From an uncultured Prevotellaceae bacterium (lineage in GTDB: Bacteria > Bacteroidota > Bacteroidia > Bacteroidales > Bacteroidaceae), in contig CACZBS010000011.1 in assembly GCA_902779455.1 (NCBI GenBank), forward strand, positions 113,177 to 177,176: 64,000 bases of DNA, given 5' to 3'. The number at the start of each line of letters is the position of its first letter. Positions within the stretch are counted from its first letter, which is position 1. The notes beneath the pieces are model-generated. The model had not been told where the DNA came from and ran no database searches. It saw nothing but the letters and a program-made list of their open reading frames with translations. Below are positions 57,138 to 64,000 of the stretch, piece by piece. The position numbers and the translations under genes are program-made.

Positions 57138-59555
57138 ATGAAACGACTATTCACACTTCTCATTCTTGTGGCCACGATGACGACAGCCATCGCACAGGAT
57201 GAGGCCGACCCCGTGGCCGACCCGTCGGCTGTGGTCACCTCGGGCCGCGCCCGCTTCACGGTGCTCACGCCCCAGATGATCCGCATCCAGTTCAGTACCA
57301 CCCAGCGGTTTGAGGACCGCGCCACGTTCGCCGTCGTCAACCGCCGCCTGCCCGTGCCCTCGTTCACGACGCGCGAGGAGGGCGGCTATCTCTACATCCA
57401 GACCGACTCGCTCCTTCTGCGCTATCGCGTCGGCTCGAGCATCAACCCCGCGATGAAGTCGCCCAACTACCTCTCGATCACGTTCCGGCTCGGCGGCCGC
57501 GACGTCATCTGGTATCCCGGCAAGGACGACGCCCTCAACCTGCGGGGCACGAAGCGCACCCTCGACACGGCCAGCGGCGACAACCAGCGGCCCGACATGG
57601 AGCCCGGCATCATCTCGCGAGCCGGATGGGCCCTGCTCGACGAGTCGCCCCAGACGACGCGCGGCGACGGCTCCACCACCTTCGCCTTCGACGGCCAGCA
57701 GGACAGCATCACGTGGTGGGCCGAGCCCGTCGACAAGCGCGCCATCGACTGGTACTTCTTCGGCTATGGCCACGACTATCGCCGCGCCCTGGCCGACTAT
57801 GTCAGCATCGCCGGCCGCCAGCCCATGCCGCCGCTCTACGCCCTCGGCTACTGGTATTCGAAGTATCAGCGCTACTCGCAGCAAGACTTCATCAACCTGA
57901 CCAATGAGATCAAGAAGAACGAGATCCCCATCGACGTGATGATCATGGACATGGACTGGCACCTCGACGGCTGGACCGGATGGACATGGAACCGACAGCT
58001 CATTCCCAACCCTGAGGGCCTCATCCGATGGATGCACCAGCAGGGCCTCAAGGTCTCGCTCAACCTCCACCCGGCCGACGGCATCGCCAGCTATGAGGAC
58101 CACTTCAGCGACATCCGCTCCGACCTCGGACTGTCGGGGGTCGACCGCGTGCCCTGGAACCTGGAGGACGGCGACTTCTATCACTCCTTCTTCCGCCACA
58201 TCATCCGCGAGCGCGAGCAGCAGGGCGTCGACTTCTGGTGGCTCGACTGGCAGCAGAACCTCACGTCGCCCACCGTCAGCGGACTGGGCGAGACGTTCTG
58301 GTGCAACCACGTCTTCTTCAACGACATGCGTCTGCAGCGGCCCGACCGCCGACCCATGATCTTCCACCGCTGGGGCGGCATGGGATCCCATCGCTACCCG
58401 ATAGGCTTCTCGGGCGACACCTACGGCACCTACGGCTCGCTGGCCTTCCAGCCCTACTTCACCGCCACGGCCTCCAACGTCTGCTTCGGCTACTGGGGCC
58501 ACGACCTCGGCGGACACATGCAGATCGGCCAGAAGAACCCCGAGCTGATGCTCCGATGGCTGCAGTTCGGCGCCTTCTCGCCCATCATGCGCACCCACGG
58601 CGCCTCGCAGGCCGGCAACGAGCGCCGCATCTGGATGTATCCTAACTTCGACGACATGCTCCAGGCCGTCCAGCTGCGCTATCGGCTCATGCCCTACATC
58701 TACACCGCCGCCCGCCAGGCCTACGACACGGGCGTCTCCATCTGTCGGCCGCTCTACTACGACTGGCCCGAGGAGAAGGAGGCCTACCGCCGCGAGGGGC
58801 AGTACATGTTCGGCGACGACATCCTCGTCTCGCCCATCGTCACCGAGTCGGACGACGGCCTCTCGACCTTCCACCAGACCTGGCTGCCCACCGGCACCGC
58901 CTGGTACGACGTCTGCCGCCAGCGCCTCGTCAGCGGCGGGCAGACCCTCAGCGACAACTACGCCCTGACCGACATCCCCTACTTCCTGCGGGCCGGCGCC
59001 GTCGTGCCCTGCAATCCCGACGGCCTCGACAACCTGAAGTCGGCGCCCGCTGAGCTCGTCGTCACCGCCGCACCCGGCGCCAACGGGGCCGCCACGCTCT
59101 ATGAGGACGAGGGCGACACGCAGGGCTACACCCGCGGACTCTATGCCACCACGCGCATCGAGCAGTCGGCCATGAGCACGCAGGCCCGCTCGCTCACCAT
59201 CATGCCCCGCGAGGGCGCCTACGACGGCATGCCCGCCGAGCGCGCCTGGACCGTGCGCTTCCTCGGCCACGACGCCGAGCCCCAGCGCGTCACCGTCAAC
59301 GGCCAGCCGACCGACCACTGGACCTACGACGCCCCGGCCCGTACGCTCACGGTCAGCATCCCCGCCACGCCCTGCTCCGAGCGCCTCTTCATCGGCGTCG
59401 ATGAGGCCACCGACGGCGTCGAGACCGTTCATAGTCCGGAGTTCACAGTCCACAGCTACGACCTGCTCGGACGACCCGTTACGGAAAGCCACAGGGGCGC
59501 CGTCACCATCCAGCGCTCCGCCGACGGCCGCGTCCGCAAGGTCGTCACACGATAA
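57138..59555 (+). CDS. Glycoside hydrolase family 31 enzyme (alpha-glucosidase/alpha-xylosidase type)
   Basis: 805 residues. Signal peptide MKRLFTLLILVATMTTAIAQ, N-terminal beta-sandwich, then the GH31 barrel: IDVMIMDMDWHLDGWTGWTW, GVDFWWLDWQQN with nucleophile Asp370, PIGFSGDTYGTYGSLAFQPY with acid/base Asp427, and WGHDLGGHMQ. C-terminal beta domains follow, then SYDLLGRPVTESHRGAVTIQ, a sorting-type end. It releases alpha-linked glucose or xylose from non-reducing ends in the periplasm or at the surface. Divergent from susC and presumably part of the same locus. The family is certain; the specificity is open. Confidence 0.93.
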   Translation: MKRLFTLLILVATMTTAIAQDEADPVADPSAVVTSGRARFTVLTPQMIRIQFSTTQRFEDRATFAVVNRRLPVPSFTTREEGGYLYIQTDSLLLRYRVGSSINPAMKSPNYLSITFRLGGRDVIWYPGKDDALNLRGTKRTLDTASGDNQRPDMEPGIISRAGWALLDESPQTTRGDGSTTFAFDGQQDSITWWAEPVDKRAIDWYFFGYGHDYRRALADYVSIAGRQPMPPLYALGYWYSKYQRYSQQDFINLTNEIKKNEIPIDVMIMDMDWHLDGWTGWTWNRQLIPNPEGLIRWMHQQGLKVSLNLHPADGIASYEDHFSDIRSDLGLSGVDRVPWNLEDGDFYHSFFRHIIREREQQGVDFWWLDWQQNLTSPTVSGLGETFWCNHVFFNDMRLQRPDRRPMIFHRWGGMGSHRYPIGFSGDTYGTYGSLAFQPYFTATASNVCFGYWGHDLGGHMQIGQKNPELMLRWLQFGAFSPIMRTHGASQAGNERRIWMYPNFDDMLQAVQLRYRLMPYIYTAARQAYDTGVSICRPLYYDWPEEKEAYRREGQYMFGDDILVSPIVTESDDGLSTFHQTWLPTGTAWYDVCRQRLVSGGQTLSDNYALTDIPYFLRAGAVVPCNPDGLDNLKSAPAELVVTAAPGANGAATLYEDEGDTQGYTRGLYATTRIEQSAMSTQARSLTIMPREGAYDGMPAERAWTVRFLGHDAEPQRVTVNGQPTDHWTYDAPARTLTVSIPATPCSERLFIGVDEATDGVETVHSPEFTVHSYDLLGRPVTESHRGAVTIQRSADGRVRKVVTR

Positions 59556-59607
59556 ACGGCTATAAGAAGAATATGAGAAAAACATTGGTTCAATTTGGCT
59601 GCCCCTG

Positions 59608-59672
59608 TAGGAGGCGACGTGTCCCCACGTCGCACTTGCCGCAGGTGTCACGTGAGGACACGTGACCTCCTA
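59608..59672. repeat. GGAGGCGACGTG palindrome (type III), copy 3
   Basis: TAGGAGGCGACGTGTCCCCA mirrored by TGAGGACACGTGACCTCCTA, between GH31 and the SusF-like gene. Nearly identical to copy 1 at 31695. Confidence 0.8.
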
Positions 59673-59722
59673 AATCATACCAAGTCTTTTAATTACAAAA
59701 CAACGAAAAAACAAGAAGAGTT

Positions 59723-60457
59723 ATGAAGAAAATAATGTTAAGTCTAATGTTGTTGATGGCCGCAGGAAACAGTATGGCGCAGACAGCCCTCTGGGCCACG
59801 GGCACGGCCGTCCCTGACGGTCCTGTACAGTTGGAGAAGCGCCCCGACGGCCAGTACCGGTTTGCCGGAGCCCTCGACGCCGGCGAACTGAAGATCATGA
59901 CCACGCCCACCCTGCAGCCCGGCACCACGCAGTTTCTCGCTCCCCAGCTGGCCGACGCCTACCTCGTCAACAACGGCCTGACCTACGTCCTCACCACCGA
60001 CTCCACGCGCGCCGGATGGGTCGTCTCCTTCCAGGAGGACACCTACCGCCTGCTCGTCAACACCGCCGACCGCACCCTCACCGGCGAGCTCTTCCTCCCC
60101 TGGAACGAGGTGCTCATCGCCGGCAGCGCCTTCGAGGGCGGCTCGGACAACGTAGAGTGGCATCGCGACAACATGCTGCCCTTCCGTCGCGACCACGACG
60201 ACCCCTACGTCTTCACCTGGACCGGCCGCCTGGGCGTCTTCGACGGCGTCGTCGAGCCCGGACGCTTCAAGCTCGAGGGCCAGATGACCTGGGGGCCCCG
60301 CGAGCTACATCCCTACACGCAGGACGAGGACCTGCTCCAGTCCACCCGCATGCGCACCGGCGGCAGCGACACCAAGTGGCATGTCTCCCGCGAGGGCCTC
60401 TATCGCATCCGCATCGACCTCTTCCACGAGACCTTCCAGGCCGAGCTCCTCGAGTAG
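59723..60457 (+). CDS. SusE/SusF-like carbohydrate-binding secreted protein
   Basis: 244 residues with signal peptide MKKIMLSLMLLMAAGNSMAQ. Two SusF/SusE-like domains follow: ALWATGTAVPDGPVQLEKRP with GQYRFAGALDAGELKIMTTP, and AGSAFEGGSDNVEWHRDNML with DPYVFTWTGRLGVFDGVVEP. The pattern (WxxGxAxxxxW near the start of a domain, then YVFTWTG and FKL) is that of surface glycan-binding modules. No lipobox, so it may be periplasmic or released. It follows the GH31 gene on the same strand by 168 bp, across a type III palindrome. Confidence 0.78.
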   Translation: MKKIMLSLMLLMAAGNSMAQTALWATGTAVPDGPVQLEKRPDGQYRFAGALDAGELKIMTTPTLQPGTTQFLAPQLADAYLVNNGLTYVLTTDSTRAGWVVSFQEDTYRLLVNTADRTLTGELFLPWNEVLIAGSAFEGGSDNVEWHRDNMLPFRRDHDDPYVFTWTGRLGVFDGVVEPGRFKLEGQMTWGPRELHPYTQDEDLLQSTRMRTGGSDTKWHVSREGLYRIRIDLFHETFQAELLE

Positions 60458-60461
60458 GATT

Positions 60462-60845
60462 CTAAGGATGTTATTCTAAGGAAATTTTTTATTCTAGGGA
60501 TATTTTTATTTTATTCTAAGGATATTTGTTTTATTCTAAGGATATTTGTTTTATTCTAAGGATATTTTTATTTTATTCTAAGGATTCTGGGATTTTGGGA
60601 TTTTTTGAGCAAGCACGCAGTGCCAATCCCAAAATCCTTAGAATTAATAAATACACGCCCCCTCCCCAAATCCCAAAATCCTTAGAATAAAAAACATACA
60701 GCCTCCCTGAATCCTTAGAATTAATAAATACACGCCCCCTCCCAAAATCCCAAAATCCTTAGAATAAAAAATACAGTCCCCTCCCCAAAATTCCAGAATC
60801 CCTAGAATAAATACAGCCCCCCTAAATCCCTAGAACAAAAAATCG
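60462..60845. repeat. Array of TTCTAAGGATATTT and inverted AATCCTTAGAATAAAA repeats
   Basis: About six units of TTATTCTAAGGATATTT (60470-60590) face about six inverted units (CCAAAATCCTTAGAATAAAA, 60625-60840). Long stems are possible. No gene is seen in this gap. Confidence 0.82.
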
Positions 60846-60855
60846 CCCACGAAAA

Positions 60856-60887
60856 TTTGCGCAATTCAAAGATTTGTAGTACTTTTG
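60856..60887 (+). promoter_or_regulatory. Promoter of the DUF4859 protein gene
   Basis: TTTG at 60856-60859, a 20-bp spacer and TACTTTTG at 60880-60887, 58 bp before the ATG at 60946. Confidence 0.65.
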
Positions 60888-60945
60888 TCCCCGTAAATCA
60901 TTTAACAACTACATCCTAAAAGTAACACAAATCAATTAAAGACCT

Positions 60946-62553
60946 ATGAAAAAAAGTTTTACGCGCATCGCAGTGCTCGCCGCAGCACTCACCATGACCT
61001 GTGCCAACACCTTCGCACAGGACGAGACTGACTACACCAGCCGCATCGTCAACGCCGACCTCACCGCCACCGGCGGATGGAAAGCCGACGGCACCAAGGG
61101 CATCGACGGCAGCGGCATCGTCAAGTGCGGCAACAACGCACAGTTCGACTTCAGCCAGACCATCACCGCCCTGCCCGCTGGACAGTATCGCCTGACCGCC
61201 AGCGCAGCCTATCGCTACAGCGGCTCCGAGCAGGCCGAATACGACGCCATCCAGGCCGGCACCGAGACGAAGCTGGCCACGCTCTACGCCACCGTCGGCG
61301 AAGAGACCGTCGCCACACCCGTCATGAACCGCTACGACGGCGCCTCCAAGACCGACTATGCCGAAGGCAGCGGCTCCACGCAGGTCAACAACCTCTACGT
61401 CCCCAACTCGTCGAACGCCGTCAAGGCCTGGTTCCAGGCCGGACAGTATCGCAACGAGCTTGAGTTCACCATGCCCGCCGAAGGCAACGTCACCATCGGC
61501 ATCGCCAAGAGCGCACAGCCCGAGGCCGGCGACTACACCGTCATCGGACCCTGGACGCTGACTCGCATCGGCGACGCACCTGACGCCAACCTCATGGAGG
61601 TCGTCATCGACCACGAGCGCATGGCCACGCAGGGCTACACCGCCTCCGTCGCCACCGTCGACTTCGCCGCCGCCAAGGCCTTCCTCGGCGTCGACAAGCT
61701 GACCACCAGCATGATCCGCATCGAGAACCCCGACGGAGAGCTCATCAGCGACTATGCACCCTTCGACGGATGGTTCAACACCAAGGGCGAAGCCGAGACG
61801 TGGCAGGACCTCAACGCTGAGGCTGTGGAGGCCGACAAGGCCGGCATCTGCGTCAAGTTCTTCCAGGCCGTCGAGAACGGATCGACCTTCGAGGTATGCG
61901 ACATGAACAACGCCGACGAGGTGGGCAAGACCTACACCGTGCGTTGGCAGCTCGTCAACGGCGAGAAGGCCGTCCGCTTCGTCGTCAACGTCACCTTCGT
62001 CGAATTCCAGCAGCCCATCTACAAGCCCGAGATCATCGCCACCGTCGACGTCCCCGCCACGATGAAGCCCGCCAAGGACTATGAAGGAGCAACGGCCACC
62101 TTCGACGCCGCAGCCATCGCCGAAGCCCTCGGACTGACCACCCTGGCCGACGCCCGCGCCTACATCGTCAACGTCACTGACGGCAACTTCGTCGACAACT
62201 TCACCGACGGATGGCGCAATGCCGACGGCGACGCCGCCAAGTGGAACACCTCCGCCGCCATGGTCTGCGTCAAGGTCAGCGACCCCGCCAGCGGCATCAT
62301 CGACTACCTCGGTGCCATCGACACCTCCTACGCCGAGGGCAGCACCTACACCGCCAAGTGGGGCTTCGTCAACGATGACGAGAAGGCCGTCGTCATGAAC
62401 GTCAACATCACCTTCACCGACGGCATCACCGACGCCATCCAGGCCCCCGAGACCGCCAGCCGCACAGCCGACGTCTACAACCTCCAGGGCCAGAAGCTCC
62501 GCCACGCCGCCAAGGGCCTCAACATCGTCGGCGGCCGCAAGGTCATCTTCTAA
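60946..62553 (+). CDS. Secreted multi-domain protein with DUF4859-type repeats
   Basis: 535 residues. Signal peptide FTRIAVLAAALTMTCANTFA, then a beta-sandwich of carbohydrate-binding type (ADLTATGGWKADGTKGIDGS, LPAGQYRLTASAAYRYSGSE). Two DUF4859-like domains follow (ATVDFAAAKAFLGVDKLTTS...PFDGWFNTKGEAETW and ATFDAAAIAEALGLTTLADA...FTDGWRNADGDAAKW), and the C-terminus is VYNLQGQKLRHAAKGLNIVG, a sorting-type domain. It probably binds glycan at the surface and may be exported by type IX secretion. Possibly the last member of the utilisation locus, but it has its own promoter. Confidence 0.8.
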   Translation: MKKSFTRIAVLAAALTMTCANTFAQDETDYTSRIVNADLTATGGWKADGTKGIDGSGIVKCGNNAQFDFSQTITALPAGQYRLTASAAYRYSGSEQAEYDAIQAGTETKLATLYATVGEETVATPVMNRYDGASKTDYAEGSGSTQVNNLYVPNSSNAVKAWFQAGQYRNELEFTMPAEGNVTIGIAKSAQPEAGDYTVIGPWTLTRIGDAPDANLMEVVIDHERMATQGYTASVATVDFAAAKAFLGVDKLTTSMIRIENPDGELISDYAPFDGWFNTKGEAETWQDLNAEAVEADKAGICVKFFQAVENGSTFEVCDMNNADEVGKTYTVRWQLVNGEKAVRFVVNVTFVEFQQPIYKPEIIATVDVPATMKPAKDYEGATATFDAAAIAEALGLTTLADARAYIVNVTDGNFVDNFTDGWRNADGDAAKWNTSAAMVCVKVSDPASGIIDYLGAIDTSYAEGSTYTAKWGFVNDDEKAVVMNVNITFTDGITDAIQAPETASRTADVYNLQGQKLRHAAKGLNIVGGRKVIF

Positions 62554-62563
62554 GCGAAGCGCA

Positions 62564-62638
62564 TAGGAGCGCGGGTGTCCCACCCGCGACTGATGCTGCT
62601 GAGACACTACAGAGGCGGGTGAGACACCCGCCCTCCTA
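62564..62638. repeat. Variant type III palindrome (GGAGCGCGGGTGTCCCACCC)
   Basis: TAGGAGCGCGGGTGTCCCAC pairs with GTGAGACACCCGCCCTCCTA around a GATGCTGCTGAGACACTACA centre. It has the same layout as type III but different core sequence, 10 bp after the DUF4859 gene. Confidence 0.7.
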
Positions 62639-62686
62639 ACAAGAACCCCGAAAGGCTGAATGTCAGGCTTTCAGGGAAAGAGCGGA

Positions 62687-62883
62687 TGTCACTTTTCTTG
62701 ACAACGTCCGCACAATAATCAGAAAAGCGGCGCTTCTCCCTCCGAGAAGTGCCGCTTTTTTCATCGAGAACCGGTCCTTTTCGCATCGAAAAGCACCGTT
62801 TCTCTTCCGCCATGTTGTTATCGTGTTAAAAATCAACGAGTTGTAATAATTAGACAGAAAGGTCAGAATTTATTTTACAAAAC
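62687..62883 (+). repeat. 196-bp intergenic element, copy F
   Basis: TGTCACTTTTCTTGACAACG at the left and CAGAATTTATTTTACAAAAC at the right, with units AAAAGCGGCGCTTCTC, GAGAAGTGCCGCTTTT and AAAAGCACCGTTTCTC between. Confidence 0.83.
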
Positions 62884-62917
62884 ACATCAATTTTAGCCCT
62901 CTCCAGACGGCTCTAAA

Positions 62918-63084
62918 GTTACAGACCCCACCCCCAACCCCTCCCCTTGAGGGGAGGGGAGTGGCTGCGCCGTCATTCCCCTATTTCCGTCGGGCCGCGC
63001 GCCAGCCACTCCCCTCCTTTGGAGGGGTCGGGGGAGGCTTCTCCCCTCCCTTCAAGGGGAGGGGTTGGGGGTGGGGTCTGTAAC
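62918..63084. repeat. Long G/C inverted repeat, type I, copy 3
   Basis: GTTACAGACCCCACCCCCAA mirrored by TTGGGGGTGGGGTCTGTAAC. Its centre (GTGGCTGCGCCGTCATTCCC ... GCGCGCCAGCCACT) is inverted relative to copies 1 and 2. Confidence 0.88.
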
Positions 63085-63146
63085 TTTATCTTAATTCGTG
63101 CCAATTTGTTTCCCCTTTTAAGACACGGCTTATTCGTGTGAATGAT

Positions 63147-63447
63147 ATGTAGCGCCGCAGGCAAGAGAAGACGTTTTTTTTTCTGCCTGCGGCGCTACAT
63201 GTAATAATCATGAATGGTCCATGAATGTTTATGATTTGGAAACGAATGGGCACTAATTAAGGAAAATATATACTCAATGTGCTGATAAATTCCCGGGATT
63301 TCAACGCCCCCCTGCCCCCCTCTAATCTTAGAGGGGGAGTCAGATAGCGTGCATGCCGTCCGCCTGCGCCGGTGTCACTGCGCTCATCTGCTCCTGCGGT
63401 GGTATCCAACTCCCCCTCTAAGATTAGAGGGGGGCAGGGGGGCGTTG
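63147..63447. repeat. Composite repeat: GCCGCAGGC hairpin plus type II inverted repeat, copy 3
   Basis: ATGTAGCGCCGCAGGCA (63147-63163) pairs perfectly with TGCCTGCGGCGCTACAT (63184-63200). Then ATCATGAATGGTCCATGAAT, GGAAACGAATGGGCACTAAT and the type II arms CAACGCCCCCCTGCCCCCCT / AGGGGGGCAGGGGGGCGTTG (63302-63447). It shares both flanks with the copy around 29754. No gene lies in the 62554-63511 gap. Confidence 0.83.
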
Positions 63448-63511
63448 CCAGCTGTCGGGCATTTATCACCATTTTGATAATAGTACTGGTGCGATAAAAT
63501 CGCGTTAAGTT

Positions 63512-64000
63512 TTACATATCATCAAATAGAGTTAGTTCAGTGACATTATGATTGAGATTGACCAAGTTGTTAGGCATAGTGATGAGTTCCCTGAGTGGAG
63601 TTCTCTCCAGGGCAGAGACTCTGATCAGCGTCGCTACTTCCGTAATGGAATACGGGCTATGGCAGTCTTTCTTTATCTTTGCCATGAGCAGATAGGCTAT
63701 AATTGCCACCCAGAGGTGCGTCCTCACTGCATTTTCAGAGTAGCCCCACAAGGTCTTTATGACTATGTTCTGTTTGATCCATTTGTAGAATACCTCAATA
63801 TCCCACCTATGTCTATACAGGCAAGCCACCTCTGCTGCACTGATTTCGAAGTTGTTCGTGATGAACGTAATTTCTTCCCCACCGTCATAGACGCAGACCA
63901 CACGCATCGGCTCTGGGTAGAGGTATACCGATTTGGTGGTAAGGCGTATGGTAAAGTCACCCTTGACACCTTCTTTCCTGTCGGCATCAGGCAGTTGTCT
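63512..64000 (-). mobile_element. IS4-family DDE transposase, C-terminal part (cut by window edge)
   Basis: The leftward frame is open from the window edge to a TAA at 63512. It includes FTIRLTTKSVYLYPEPMRVV, CVYDGGEEITFITNNFEISA and YRHRWDIEVFYKWIKQ, the last being the IS4 signature Y-(2)-R-(3)-E-(6)-K with the catalytic Glu. LWGYSENAVRTHLWVAIIAY and a family-typical tail follow. Only the last ~162 residues are inside the window; no terminal inverted repeat could be located in 63448-63511. The reading frame shown is intact. Confidence 0.9.

Noticed and set aside
57147-59651. A very long open frame (over 800 codons) on the strand opposite the GH31 gene
   Set aside because: Its product is Val/Asp/Gly/Ala-rich with no family motif. 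It is a by-product of the strong GC bias at third codon positions; the same occurs opposite the PRiA4 gene (8300-10387), the flavoprotein and many others.
60462-60945. Small RNA gene in the repeat-filled gap
   Set aside because: Only short-word arrays and one promoter belonging to the DUF4859 gene were found; no defined transcript borders can be read from sequence.
63448-63511. Terminal inverted repeat of the IS4-family element
   Set aside because: I could not identify an end with confidence because the other end is outside the window.

Overview
The window looks like a chromosome segment of a high-GC Bacteroidales bacterium, most likely Prevotellaceae. Signs are a SusC/SusD polysaccharide locus, BspA-type surface proteins, a Bacteroidetes-type fumarate reductase operon, C-terminal YDLxGR-type sorting domains on secreted proteins, and many start regions with the Bacteroidetes promoter pattern TTTG-N19/20-TAnnTTTG instead of a strong Shine-Dalgarno. 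No rRNA, tRNA, CRISPR array or prophage was seen.

Layout. 0-2.5 kb: apt (cut by the window edge) and mnmG, both leftward. 3.1-6.7 kb: frdCAB. 6.7-8.1 kb: a REP-associated-type Y1 (HUH) transposase with an extra C-terminal Rossmann-like domain. 8.2-10.3 kb: a large PRiA4-like protein. 10.5-13.6 kb: an EamA transporter, then an SPFH protein / small membrane protein / pgeF operon. 14.1-17 kb: a VWA lipoprotein and a DUF418 membrane protein. 17-26.6 kb: a near-symmetric set of secreted proteins around a membrane-bound TPR-AraC regulator. 27.3-34 kb: secreted endonuclease I, a THUMP-like methyltransferase, an OmpA-family protein and a SulP transporter. 34-36 kb: a beta-barrel protein and a DUF4160/DUF2442 pair. 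36-48.3 kb: two tandem giant BspA-like repeat proteins. 48.7-62.5 kb: a polysaccharide utilisation locus, with SusC-SusD-SusE-GH43 leftward and GH31, a SusF-like protein and a DUF4859 protein rightward. 63.5-64 kb: the 3' part of an IS4-family transposase.

The most unusual property is the density of short structured repeats. There are at least five families: (1) a ~196-bp element, six copies of nearly constant length (195-197 bp), with similar direct terminal repeats and internal AAAAGCACCGCTTCTC iterations; (2) a REP-like palindrome followed by GCACCGGACGGGA, four copies in the first 3 kb, one of them in frame inside mnmG; (3) and (4) two families of long G/C-rich inverted repeats; (5) a GGAGGCGACGTG palindrome. 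The transposase gene itself carries two inverted hairpin units around a low-complexity segment, an arrangement like bacterial BIMEs. A related G/C-rich palindrome also appears to have been absorbed into the signal peptide of SusD. The window therefore combines a REP-type transposase with palindromic repeats that have entered coding sequence in frame. I consider this and the 196-bp family the best candidates for something undescribed. Whether the transposase moves any of these repeats is inference only.
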